A stretch of 20,286 nucleotides of DNA from a virus. Under the pieces are notes generated by a model. It had not been told where the DNA came from. It did no database searches and saw only the letters and a list, made by a program, of their open reading frames with translations. The stretch spans positions 1-20,286 of IMG/VR virus record IMGVR_UViG_3300021960_000676; one strand, 5' to 3'. Shown here piece after piece: positions 1 to 6,818 of this stretch; position 1 is the first letter of the stretch, and every line of letters starts with the position of its first letter. Position numbers and translations under genes: made by a program.

Positions 1-1
1 T

Positions 2-421
2 GATGAACAACTAGTACTTAACTGTGAAGATACATTCGGATGGATAGGATTAGACAGAAGTAAGAAGTCACCTAAGGTAGTGGGCAGAGGAACCAAGTTC
101 TTCTGGGCGCAGCTGTTAATGGGTGATGCAGCAGATAACATAATGGGATTACCCAGCTACCATGAGAATGGTAGGGACCATAAGTGTGGCCCTGTTACTG
201 CGTACAACTTCTTGAAAGATGCTAAGTCAAACCTAGAATGCTATGACATAGTAAGAGATTTATATAAAGGAAGTAAACATGAATGGATTAATTGGAGAAC
301 TGGTAGCAAGACTACTTGCTATCATAGTTTGTATGGTGATGCTCATAGCCTATGGCTTTTACGTTATCCTGATGACAGTATCAATGCTTTTCTACGGGAG
401 ACTTTGGAGGAGAAAGAATAA
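2..421 (+). CDS. 5'-3' exonuclease, T7 gp6-like (5'-truncated by the window edge)
   Basis: The reading frame is open from the first full codon at base 2, so only the C-terminal 139 residues are present and the true start lies upstream. The signature is GDAADNIMGLP, followed about 12 residues later by GPVTAYNFL. This is the metal-binding aspartate and helix-3-turn-helix region of the FEN/T7 gp6 exonuclease family (gp6 has a comparable MGDATDGYSGIPGWG segment). The enzyme should degrade duplex DNA from 5' ends, remove RNA primers and recycle host DNA into nucleotides. The stop overlaps the next start as TAATG, so translation is probably coupled to the endonuclease VII gene. The last third overlaps an out-of-frame ORF with its own ribosome binding site (279-491). 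The family call is firm; the N-terminal catalytic part cannot be inspected here. Confidence 0.88.
   Translation, partial: DEQLVLNCEDTFGWIGLDRSKKSPKVVGRGTKFFWAQLLMGDAADNIMGLPSYHENGRDHKCGPVTAYNFLKDAKSNLECYDIVRDLYKGSKHEWINWRTGSKTTCYHSLYGDAHSLWLLRYPDDSINAFLRETLEEKE
266..273 (+). promoter_or_regulatory. Ribosome binding site of the overlapping 70-aa ORF
   Basis: AAAGGAAG lies inside the exonuclease coding sequence and ends 5 bases before an out-of-frame ATG at 279. The sequence and spacing match other initiation sites in this window (for example AAAGGA before tail tubular A). It is the main reason to take the overlapping ORF seriously, although AAAGGA-like strings also occur by chance in AT-rich coding DNA. 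Confidence 0.4.
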
Positions 422-491
422 TGAAATACGAGAAGCTGAGAACAAGCCAGATAAAAAGCGTGAGAGCTTTACTATTAAAGAAACAAAATAA
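279..491 (+). CDS. Putative small membrane protein overprinted on the exonuclease/endonuclease VII genes
   Basis: This is a 70-codon ORF in a third frame. It overlaps the last 143 bases of the exonuclease gene and the first 71 bases of the endonuclease VII gene. The ATG is preceded by AAAGGAAG at good spacing. The product has a short N-terminus (MNGLIGELVAR), then an almost uninterrupted hydrophobic stretch from about residue 12 to 40 (LLAIIVCMVMLIAYGFYVIL and on), then a strongly charged tail from RLWRRKNN to KETK. That layout suits a single-pass or hairpin membrane protein with a basic tail facing the cytoplasm. I do not recognise the family. Small membrane proteins of phages include holins, spanins and superinfection-exclusion factors, but nothing here chooses between them. 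It could also be a chance ORF, since no comparative evidence is available. Confidence 0.38.
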   Translation: MNGLIGELVARLLAIIVCMVMLIAYGFYVILMTVSMLFYGRLWRRKNNEIREAENKPDKKRESFTIKETK

Positions 492-819
492 TACTTGTCC
501 TTTATGTGAGGGTAAGATAGGTACAGCAAGGTCAAAGAAGAGACCTGCCCTGGACCATGACCATACTACAGGTATAATACGTGACGTGTTATGTATCAAC
601 TGTAATGGTATGGAAGGTAAGATATGGAACCTACTAAGACGCATGAAGAAAGGAGAGGCTAGAAATATTTTAGCCAAGCTACTTGAATATTACGAGCGTC
701 ATGACCATATACCACATGGGCCTATACTACATCCCACACATTTAACTGACGCAGAGAAGAGAGACAAACGTAACTTAAAGCAGCGCAAGAAAAGAGCTGA
801 GGCTAAAAGGAACAAGTAA
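421..819 (+). CDS. Recombination endonuclease VII (Holliday-junction resolvase)
   Basis: The protein is 132 aa, a little shorter than T4 gp49 (157 aa). It carries the endonuclease VII layout: a zinc site made by C26-P-L-C29 and C58-I-N-C61, enclosing an HNH-type active site LDHDH (D45, H46, H48) with N62 directly after the last cysteine. In T4 endonuclease VII the corresponding residues are C23/C26, D40-H41-H43, C58/C61 and N62. The enzyme should cut branched DNA during replication and before packaging, the role played by the unrelated gp3 endonuclease I in T7. The C-terminus (about residues 108-132) is Lys/Arg-rich and probably binds DNA. The ATG overlaps the exonuclease stop (TAATG), with GGAGGAG at 406-412 as ribosome binding site. 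The gene ends in another TAATG shared with the RNA polymerase, so the three genes form one translationally coupled unit. Confidence 0.92.
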   Translation: MKYEKLRTSQIKSVRALLLKKQNNTCPLCEGKIGTARSKKRPALDHDHTTGIIRDVLCINCNGMEGKIWNLLRRMKKGEARNILAKLLEYYERHDHIPHGPILHPTHLTDAEKRDKRNLKQRKKRAEAKRNK

Positions 820-3281
820 TGAAAACCATAGGAGAGCAACTAGACTGGGAGCACAACATGGCTACTCGCGGAGTCGAAAGATTCCGCAAGCAGCAAGCTG
901 AAGCTACTGAGTCTAGAGGACACGAGACTTCTGCAGGTAGCAGACTTCTCAAGTCTTACGTCATAACTATATCAGATAGAATTGCTCTTTACTTAGAGGG
1001 CAAGCACCCTGAAGGTAGACGTAGGAATAAGTTCAGTAAGTTACTGGATACAATAGATACAGACAAGGTTGCTATGATAGCCTTAAGGAATGTAATAGCA
1101 TCCGTATTTAAGAATGGCACAGGTATAGCAAGCATATCTATTCAGATAGGTAGGCAATGTGAGGACGAGCTGCGCTTAAGTAAGTTTCAAACGGAGTACA
1201 AAGAATACTATGACAGCCTTATAAGAGACATGCAGCGCAAGAACATAGCTAACTACAGGCACAAGCGAACAGTCCTTACTGCTAAAGGCAAGGACAGAGG
1301 CTTACTGTGGGAGAGTTGGTCAGAGCAAGATGCCTTTGGTGTTGGTGCTTTGGTTATATCTTTGCTTATGGAAGTGTGTGACCTAGTAGAGCGCAATGAT
1401 GCTCCTGCTAGTAAAGGATACATGAAGGGACAATCTATGTTAGTACCTACTCAAGCATGTTTAGATTGGATATCTAATCATGATGAGGTAGTAGAGCTAA
1501 CTAGTCCAGATAGAATGCCTTGCATAATACCTCCAGCTAATTGGATATCGGTAACAGATGGAGGCTTCTGGTCTCCTAACTTACGTAAGAGAACGCCCTT
1601 GATTAAGTCTAAGCTTATGAGTAAAGAGAGGGAGATTATGTATGCTGAGGCAGATATGCCTGGAGTACTGGCTGCTGTTAATAAAATGCAAGATACTGCT
1701 TGGAGAGTTAACACTAGAGTTAAAGGTGTACTAGATGAAGTGTGGTCTAAGAACCTGGGCTGTGGTATGCCACGCTCTGAGCCTTATGTATTCCCGCCTT
1801 GTCCATTAGAAGAGCACCAGATAGCATCTGAGCTGCCTTACGATAGCCCTGAGATTGCTATGTTCAATGAATGGAAAGTAGTTACTAGAGAGCTACATAC
1901 CCAAGAGAAGGAACGAGTAGCCAAGAACCTAGCTCTCATACGTACTATGAGATTAGCTAGGGAGATGGAGAAGCATGATAGTTTCTGGTATGTATATCAG
2001 TGTGACTTCCGTGGTAGAGTATACGCAGCTAGTGCTGGGTTAACGCCTCAGGGTACAGACCACAGTAAAGCTTTGATTGAGTTCAGTACAGGTGATGCCT
2101 TGACTGATGAGAACGGGCTGCGCTGGTTCATGATAAATGGTGCTAACAAGTACGGCAATGACAAGGTAAGCTATGAAGATAGAGTTGCTTGGGTACAAGA
2201 TAACAAAGACTTTATTATAGAATGTGCTAATGACCCTATAAGTAACAGAGGTTTCTGGGCTAACTCAGACAAGCCTTTCCAGTTCCTTGCTTGGGTCTTT
2301 GAATGTGCTGATATGTTTAAGCTAAGTAACCCTTATGAGTTCGTGTCTCACTTACCCGTAGCATTAGATGGTAGCTGCAATGGACTACAACACTTCTCTG
2401 CTATGTTATCAGATGAAGTAGGTGGTAAGTCAGTTAACCTATCACCCAACACATTACCTGCTGATATATATCAGGACGTAGCTAACGTGTGCTATGCTAA
2501 ACTATTAGACCGAGCAAAGCTAGGAGAGGCTCCTGCTATCAACTGGCTAAAGGCGCTAGGTCCAGGAGGTATGTCACGTAAGCTACCTAAGAAACCTGTA
2601 ATGACCCTGCCTTATGGGTCAACTCAACAGGCATGTACTACTAGTATATACAACTATGTGACTGACAATCTTTCAGATAAGTTTGATAAGAATACATTCT
2701 TTAAACATTCCATATACCTTAACCCATTGCTATGGGCCTCTATAAACGAGGTAGTTATAGCAGCTAGGGCAGCTATGGATTGGATACAAGAGTGCAGTGT
2801 TATACTTGCCAGAAAGAATATACCATTGAAGTACTACAGCCCATTAGGATTCCCTGTACTACAAGCTACACAGAAGTACAAGTCTAAGCAGATACGTACA
2901 CAAATCAATGGTAACTTACAAGTAAGAGTAGCTACTTACACAGACCAATTAGATACCAGGAAGCAGCGTCAGGGCAGCAGTCCTAACCTAGTACACCATG
3001 TGGATGCTTGTCATATGATGATGGTTGTCAATGCGTGTTCAAGTAACGGGGTATCTAACTTCGCTATGATACACGATGACTTTGGTGTACCCGCTAAGTA
3101 TGCAGCCGACCTACAGAAAAACATAAGGCAGCAGTTCGTAGCACTACATAACTACAACGACGTACTACAAGACTTTAAAGAGCAACATGAAAATGTTTAT
3201 GACGTAAAATTACCGAGCCTTCCTAGTAGAGGAAGCTTGGATATAACGGAGGTACTTAACTCAGACTACTTCTTTAATTAA
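819..3281 (+). CDS. T7-class single-subunit DNA-dependent RNA polymerase
   Basis: The protein is 820 aa (T7 RNAP is 883) and complete. Catalytic motifs are intact: the first metal-binding aspartate D517 in VALDGSCNGLQHF (T7 D537), K591 and Y599 in KKPVMTLPYGS (T7 K631 and Y639), and the second metal aspartate D753 in MIHDDFGVP (T7 D812). The polymerase should transcribe the phage middle and late genes. The region matching the T7 promoter-recognition loop, around residues 690-715 (QIRTQINGNLQVRVATYT), differs from T7 in sequence, so a different promoter specificity is expected. The start overlaps the endonuclease VII stop (TAATG) with AAAGGAA upstream. Its place after the exonuclease and resolvase and just before the virion genes is the phiKMV-like arrangement, not that of T7. 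A candidate target promoter lies 18 bases after its stop codon. Confidence 0.98.
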   Translation: MKTIGEQLDWEHNMATRGVERFRKQQAEATESRGHETSAGSRLLKSYVITISDRIALYLEGKHPEGRRRNKFSKLLDTIDTDKVAMIALRNVIASVFKNGTGIASISIQIGRQCEDELRLSKFQTEYKEYYDSLIRDMQRKNIANYRHKRTVLTAKGKDRGLLWESWSEQDAFGVGALVISLLMEVCDLVERNDAPASKGYMKGQSMLVPTQACLDWISNHDEVVELTSPDRMPCIIPPANWISVTDGGFWSPNLRKRTPLIKSKLMSKEREIMYAEADMPGVLAAVNKMQDTAWRVNTRVKGVLDEVWSKNLGCGMPRSEPYVFPPCPLEEHQIASELPYDSPEIAMFNEWKVVTRELHTQEKERVAKNLALIRTMRLAREMEKHDSFWYVYQCDFRGRVYAASAGLTPQGTDHSKALIEFSTGDALTDENGLRWFMINGANKYGNDKVSYEDRVAWVQDNKDFIIECANDPISNRGFWANSDKPFQFLAWVFECADMFKLSNPYEFVSHLPVALDGSCNGLQHFSAMLSDEVGGKSVNLSPNTLPADIYQDVANVCYAKLLDRAKLGEAPAINWLKALGPGGMSRKLPKKPVMTLPYGSTQQACTTSIYNYVTDNLSDKFDKNTFFKHSIYLNPLLWASINEVVIAARAAMDWIQECSVILARKNIPLKYYSPLGFPVLQATQKYKSKQIRTQINGNLQVRVATYTDQLDTRKQRQGSSPNLVHHVDACHMMMVVNACSSNGVSNFAMIHDDFGVPAKYAADLQKNIRQQFVALHNYNDVLQDFKEQHENVYDVKLPSLPSRGSLDITEVLNSDYFFN

Positions 3282-3304
3282 CTTAGTGCTTCTCTATAGA
3301 GATA
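3282..3304 (+). promoter_or_regulatory. Candidate phage RNA polymerase promoter (T7-class core)
   Basis: The gap after the RNA polymerase gene contains CTATAGAGATA at 3294-3304. Aligned on CTATAG with the T7 class III consensus, 13 of 23 positions agree, including the whole CTATAG core, and the start would be G3299. The centre is also a perfect 12-base palindrome, TCTCTATAGAGA (3291-3302). Its position fits a promoter for the virion genes: directly after the polymerase gene and before a strong ribosome binding site (AAAGGAGG at 3310-3317). The promoter specificity of this polymerase is unknown, so the assignment is inferred from similarity and context. A small RNA hairpin with a TATA loop is an alternative reading. 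Confidence 0.5.
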
Positions 3305-3321
3305 TAACGAAAGGAGGTATT

Positions 3322-3468
3322 ATGTCCTACGCAGATTTATCTAAGGACGACCAAGTACTTACTGCTATTAAATTTATAGCCGTAGGTTCAGAGATACCCT
3401 TGGAGTTACAAGAAGAATTAGGTTCTGAATTAGTTTACGAGGTAAGTAATCCTATTAAAGGAGACTGA
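3322..3468 (+). CDS. Small acidic hypothetical protein (48 aa)
   Basis: The start is the ATG following AAAGGAGG with 4 bases between them. An in-frame GTG at 3286 is rejected because it lies within the candidate promoter and has no ribosome binding site. The product, beginning MSYADLSKDDQVLTAIKFIA, is acidic (many Asp and Glu), has no membrane segment and probably folds as one or two short helices. I do not recognise it. It is the first gene after the RNA polymerase, and phiKMV-like phages also keep a few short genes between polymerase and portal. The next gene starts 1 base after its stop. Confidence 0.72.
   Translation: MSYADLSKDDQVLTAIKFIAVGSEIPLELQEELGSELVYEVSNPIKGD
3457..3464 (+). promoter_or_regulatory. 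Ribosome binding site that decides a TTG start
   Basis: AAAGGAGA sits at the end of the 48-aa gene, 5 bases before TTG 3470. There is no in-frame ATG or GTG close by, so this site fixes the start of the 64-aa gene at a TTG codon. Confidence 0.65.
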
Positions 3469-3469
3469 T

Positions 3470-3664
3470 TTGAAAATAGAATCAAAGACTACAGACGGAC
3501 ACGTTAGCCAGTCGGTTAGACGTATCCTGACATTTATGACTGCACCCTCTATCTTACAAAGGGGTGAAGGTGAGTTCGGTATAGGTACGGAACATGCTAA
3601 GGCTGAAATAAGAGCAGCTTTATCAGAAGTATTAGGGAGGTATCCGTGGTACGAAGGGCCTTAG
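3470..3664 (+). CDS. Hypothetical protein (64 aa), TTG start
   Basis: Translation is placed at TTG 3470 because AAAGGAGA lies 5 bases upstream and no ATG precedes the conserved-looking body. The product is a mixed-charge soluble protein, about 64 residues, with the segment SQSVRRILTFMTAPSILQ, then GEGEFGIGTEHAKAEIRAALSEVLGRYPW, which looks like an amphipathic helix. The spacing of charges suggests a small helical protein. No family is recognised. The 3' end overlaps the GNAT-like gene by 19 bases, and the whole group from 3322 to 5938 is packed without gaps, so it is co-transcribed with the head genes. Confidence 0.6.
   Translation: MKIESKTTDGHVSQSVRRILTFMTAPSILQRGEGEFGIGTEHAKAEIRAALSEVLGRYPWYEGP
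3635..3640 (+). promoter_or_regulatory. Ribosome binding site that decides a GTG start
   Basis: GGGAGG ends 5 bases before GTG 3646, inside the end of the 64-aa gene. It supports GTG as initiator of the GNAT-like gene, whose product begins at the expected first strand of the fold. Confidence 0.6.
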
Positions 3665-4077
3665 TATCAGACGTAGACCATATATTAGATATCGCAGAGG
3701 TATTTAATGATGACTATGGACTACCAGAAATAAATAGAGAAAGAGCGCGTATAACCTTGTTAGGTTTTATCAAACATGGTGTAGTGTTCTGTTCAGACGC
3801 TGGGGCTATAGTAGGCATGACCTACGCAGACCCCTTCAGAGATAGAACCCTGCTGCTAGAAATAGGTTGGTACGCTGATGGTGGAGGAATGACTGGCGTT
3901 AAGTTACTTAACACATTCATTAAGGAAGCCAAGAAATTAGAGGTAGATGCAGTTATTATGAGCACCTTAAGCAACAGTGATTTACGAATTGGTAAGTTAC
4001 TAGAGCGACAAGGCTTCTCAGTATCTGAAACGTCCTATACTCTAGAACTAGGAGGACATATAAAATGTCTATTATAA
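3646..4077 (+). CDS. GNAT-like acetyltransferase-fold protein (T7 gp13-like candidate)
   Basis: The protein is 143 aa and uses a GTG start supported by GGGAGG. The layout fits a GNAT fold: an N-terminal strand and helix (VSDVDHILDIAEVFND), a central strand with AIVGMTYADPF, then LLLEIGWYADGGGMTGVKLLNTFIKEAKKL. The last segment is the strand, glycine-containing turn and helix that usually hold acetyl-CoA pyrophosphate, followed by AVIMSTL and a C-terminal KLLERQGFSVSETSYTLEL. Similar proteins are common in T7-like phages, and T7 internal virion protein gp13 (138 aa) has been related to this fold. Here the gene sits before the portal rather than between gp12 and gp14. Whether it is an enzyme or a virion assembly protein is not shown. 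It overlaps the next gene by 13 bases. Confidence 0.68.
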   Translation: MVRRALVSDVDHILDIAEVFNDDYGLPEINRERARITLLGFIKHGVVFCSDAGAIVGMTYADPFRDRTLLLEIGWYADGGGMTGVKLLNTFIKEAKKLEVDAVIMSTLSNSDLRIGKLLERQGFSVSETSYTLELGGHIKCLL

Positions 4078-4358
4078 CAGGACTACTTGCTGCAAAGCAA
4101 GCTAAGAAAAATAGAAGAGCACAAGAGCAAGCCAATCAAGAGGCAGAAACAAGAGCTATAGAAGCAGCTGCTTTATCTGAGACTCAGGAAGACACAGGCG
4201 CTGATATAATATTCGGTGCAGCTAAAGGTGGACGGACGTTACTACGTAGACGCCCGACACAAGGACCAACAACAGGTCCCAGACCAAGGCTTACTGGCTT
4301 AGGTGGATTTGGTGGAGGAGACCCTGGCAGAGGCTATAACAATATGAGGCTGCTATGA
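4065..4358 (+). CDS. Small basic Gly/Arg/Pro-rich protein before the portal (possible gp7.3-type virion protein)
   Basis: The protein is 97 aa. The ATG follows AGGAGGACATATAAA and overlaps the GNAT-like gene by 13 bases. The N-terminal half (residues 1-45) is an Ala/Lys/Gln/Glu-rich likely helix (LLAAKQAKKNRRAQEQANQE). The C-terminal half is disordered and basic, with GGRTLLRRRP, proline-threonine repeats and GGFGGGDPGRGYNN. T7 gp7.3 (99 aa, a virion protein needed for tail/adsorption function) occupies the same place before the portal, is similarly basic and also ends in a glycine-rich tail. I infer a comparable role from synteny, length and composition only; there is no clear sequence match. 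The start of the portal gene overlaps its stop by 4 bases (ATGA). Confidence 0.6.
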   Translation: MSIITGLLAAKQAKKNRRAQEQANQEAETRAIEAAALSETQEDTGADIIFGAAKGGRTLLRRRPTQGPTTGPRPRLTGLGGFGGGDPGRGYNNMRLL

Positions 4359-5938
4359 GTACTTATCCAAACCCTAAGGGAAACATTGGTCAAGTCTGGA
4401 TGCAGATGTACCAAGAGAAGGGTGACTTACTAGAGCGCAGTGAAGCTTATGCTAGATGGACTCTAGCTAATATACTTCGTGCTGATAGAGAGACACACCA
4501 ACAGAATACAGAAATGACTAAAGGTTCTGTGATGATGGGAGCTAAGTGGGTTAATCACTTAGCTAATAGAATAGTAGATGTACTGTTCCCCTTATCCAGG
4601 CCATTCTTTACTGTAGCTATAACCCCTAAAACTAAAACTGCTTTGGAACAAGAGAATACTCCAGACCAATTAGCTGCTGTTAAAGAGCAGATAAGGGAAG
4701 CTACTACTAGGATAGAAGAAGAGGCTATAAGAAACCTTAGACTAGTAGAATACAGACCTGTAGCTATTGAAGCATGTAAGCATCTTATTATTACAGGCAA
4801 TGCTTTACTTAGAAGAATGCCGTCAGGCAAAAGAATACTGTACTCTATTGACCGCTATGGAATTAGACGTGATATAGAGGGTAATGCCATTGAAGTTGTA
4901 CTATATGACCGAAAGAAATATTGTACCTTTGACCCAGAAATGCAAGCTATGATTAGAGAAGTGCATCCTAAGGTTAAAGATGATGACAAGATGGAATTAT
5001 TATCTCACTATAAACTAGAAGCTGATGGACGCTGGTGTTTTAAACAAGAAGTAGAAGGTGTGGCTATAGGTAAACAAATTAAGTATGTTAAGAAAGACTT
5101 TGACTTACTGCCGTTAGCCTGGAACTTACCTTCTGGTTTTCATTATGCTACTGGCTTAGTAGAAGATAACTCTACTACATTCCATAAGCTAGATGTAACC
5201 ACAGAAGCTCTTACAGATATGGTAGCTATCGCAGCTGACATTAAGTTCTTTGTTAGACCAGGCTCTGCCTTAGGTTTACAACTAAGAGAACTCAATAATG
5301 CACAGCGCGGTGCTTACTTTGCAGGTAATGCAGAGGACATAGCTGTACCAGAGATTAACTTACGTGGTGACTTAGATACTATAGCTAATATAGTAGCTAA
5401 ATGGGAAGGTGATTTATCAAGAGTATTCTTACTATCTAATGTACGTGACGCTGAACGTGTTACTGCAGAGGAAATAAGGCTTGTAGCTAGGGAACTAGAG
5501 AGTTCCTTTGGTGGACTGTATTCTCAATTAGCGTTACAGTGGCAACAGAAAGAAGCTGACTACGCTTTATCTAAGATGAACGTAGGTTCTGTAGGTAATC
5601 TTGATGACCAGTTTGAAGTACTAGTTACTACAGGGCTGGAAAGCTTATCCAGGGAAGGTCAGATTGATAACCTTAGATTAGCTATTAGTGACTTACAGAT
5701 GCTAGAAGCTGTACCTCAGGAGATTAGGTCTATATTTAATCCAAGTAGGTTCGGGCAGTTTATCTTTGTAAACAGAGGCGTTGCACTAGCAGATTTCCTG
5801 AACACTCCTGAAGAGATGCAAGCTATGCAGCAACAGGAGTTAGAGATGGCTGGTAGACAAGCTGAGATAGATACTGCTGCTAACGTAGCACAGTATGCTG
5901 GTAAATCAGAAATAGATAATATGGACGGTCAACAATAG
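4355..5938 (+). CDS. Portal protein (head-tail connector, T7 gp8-like)
   Basis: The protein is 527 aa, close to T7 gp8 (536 aa). The beginning, MYQEKGDLLERSEAYARWTLANILRA, followed by GSVMMGAKWVNHLANRIVDVLFPLSRPFFTVAI, is the characteristic N-terminal part of Autographiviridae connectors. Later RVTAEEIRLVARELESSFGGLYSQLALQ is the conserved C-terminal wing and clip region. A dodecamer of this protein should form the vertex channel for DNA packaging and ejection, and nucleate capsid assembly with the scaffold. The C-terminus is rich in Met, Gln and Ala (MQAMQQQELEMAGRQAEI), as is common in this family. The start is ATGA-coupled to the 97-aa gene. The scaffold gene follows after 8 bases, with AGGAGAG overlapping the portal stop. 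Confidence 0.96.
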   Translation: MSTYPNPKGNIGQVWMQMYQEKGDLLERSEAYARWTLANILRADRETHQQNTEMTKGSVMMGAKWVNHLANRIVDVLFPLSRPFFTVAITPKTKTALEQENTPDQLAAVKEQIREATTRIEEEAIRNLRLVEYRPVAIEACKHLIITGNALLRRMPSGKRILYSIDRYGIRRDIEGNAIEVVLYDRKKYCTFDPEMQAMIREVHPKVKDDDKMELLSHYKLEADGRWCFKQEVEGVAIGKQIKYVKKDFDLLPLAWNLPSGFHYATGLVEDNSTTFHKLDVTTEALTDMVAIAADIKFFVRPGSALGLQLRELNNAQRGAYFAGNAEDIAVPEINLRGDLDTIANIVAKWEGDLSRVFLLSNVRDAERVTAEEIRLVARELESSFGGLYSQLALQWQQKEADYALSKMNVGSVGNLDDQFEVLVTTGLESLSREGQIDNLRLAISDLQMLEAVPQEIRSIFNPSRFGQFIFVNRGVALADFLNTPEEMQAMQQQELEMAGRQAEIDTAANVAQYAGKSEIDNMDGQQ

Positions 5939-5946
5939 GAGAGTAT

Positions 5947-6771
5947 ATGACTGATGAAAGTAACCCACATTCAAATGTTTCAACTGAAGAGCGTAAAGCT
6001 GCTGAGGTAGCTGAACAAGCAGCTGCTAAAGAAACCCCAGTTGAAGAAGCCCCAATACAAGCTGTGTCAAATACAGAGGCCAAGGATAAACCTGTAGACC
6101 CTGAAGCAGATGCAGCTCTAGTAGAAGATGATAAAGAGGAAGCAAAGCCTGACGATGGTGAGGCTCCTCTTGATACACAAGCTTGGGGAGATACAAATAG
6201 TGAAGTAGGAAATAGTGTTCTGAGATTAATACAGAACGCTGGAGGAACACCCGAACAGGCGAAGGCATTATTGTTTGACGCTGTACGGGATAATGATATG
6301 TCTAAGATAGACAAAGCAGAGCTTACTAATTTAGTAGGTGAATCAAATGCTACAATCATTATGTCAGGTGCAGCCTCCTATGCTACAGAGATAGCTGCTA
6401 AAAACGTAGAGATAGCTAAGACAGTTAATGAAGCCGTAGGCGGTGCAGCTAACTGGGAAGCTATACAGAACTGGTCAGACAACTCTGACTTACCTGATGC
6501 AGAGAAAGCAGAGTACAATGAACTCTTATCTGCAGGAGGTGCTAAAGCTAGGTTCGCAGCTACAGAACTATTAAGCAAATATAATGCCGATTCTGGCAAT
6601 ACACAAATTACGGACACAAACCGAGTTGACCCTGATGTTGATACAACTACCCAGTCCGAAGCTATAACTGCACGCGAATATTATAAGCGTATGGCTATGG
6701 CAAACCGTAAAGGTCAAGATACAACAGCTATAAAAGCGGCAAGAGCAAAAGGCCGTAAGCTAGGTATCTAA
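5947..6771 (+). CDS. Capsid assembly scaffolding protein (T7 gp9-like)
   Basis: The protein is 274 aa (T7 gp9 is 307). Residues 1-85 are very acidic and Ala/Glu/Asp-rich (AAEVAEQAAAKETPVEEAPI, later DDKEEAKPDDGEAP), typical of gp9-type scaffolds. The middle section AKALLFDAVRDNDMSKIDKAELTN and GGAANWEAIQNWSDNSDLP is the conserved helical core. The C-terminus is basic (MANRKGQDTTAIKAARAKGR), the part expected to bind the coat protein. It should direct prohead assembly and leave before or during DNA packaging. Its place between portal and capsid is the standard one. The ribosome binding site AGGAGAG lies at 5937-5943. Confidence 0.92.
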   Translation: MTDESNPHSNVSTEERKAAEVAEQAAAKETPVEEAPIQAVSNTEAKDKPVDPEADAALVEDDKEEAKPDDGEAPLDTQAWGDTNSEVGNSVLRLIQNAGGTPEQAKALLFDAVRDNDMSKIDKAELTNLVGESNATIIMSGAASYATEIAAKNVEIAKTVNEAVGGAANWEAIQNWSDNSDLPDAEKAEYNELLSAGGAKARFAATELLSKYNADSGNTQITDTNRVDPDVDTTTQSEAITAREYYKRMAMANRKGQDTTAIKAARAKGRKLGI

Positions 6772-6780
6772 CCTATAAAC

Positions 6781-6794
6781 TGGGAATAATCCCA
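6781..6794 (+). other. Short intercistronic hairpin before the capsid gene
   Basis: TGGGA-ATAA-TCCCA forms a 5-bp stem with a 4-base loop, 9 bases after the scaffold stop and 24 bases before the capsid ATG. No T-tract follows, so it is unlikely to be an efficient intrinsic terminator. The loop ATAA is the same as in the hairpin before the tail fibre gene. It may mark an RNA processing or stabilising site. The capsid ribosome binding site AAGGA follows at 6808-6812. Confidence 0.5.
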
Positions 6795-6818
6795 CAACAT
6801 TAAATATAAGGAATTAAT

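Noticed and set aside
3286-3321. Longer form of the 48-aa protein starting at GTG 3286
   Set aside because: The GTG lies in the palindrome/promoter block with no ribosome binding site, while ATG 3322 follows AAAGGAGG closely.
5880-6359. 159-codon ORF on the minus strand opposite the scaffold gene
   Set aside because: It mirrors the Ala/Glu/Asp codons of the scaffold as Ser/Ala/Leu-rich nonsense, has no plausible ribosome binding site, and no other gene here is on the minus strand.
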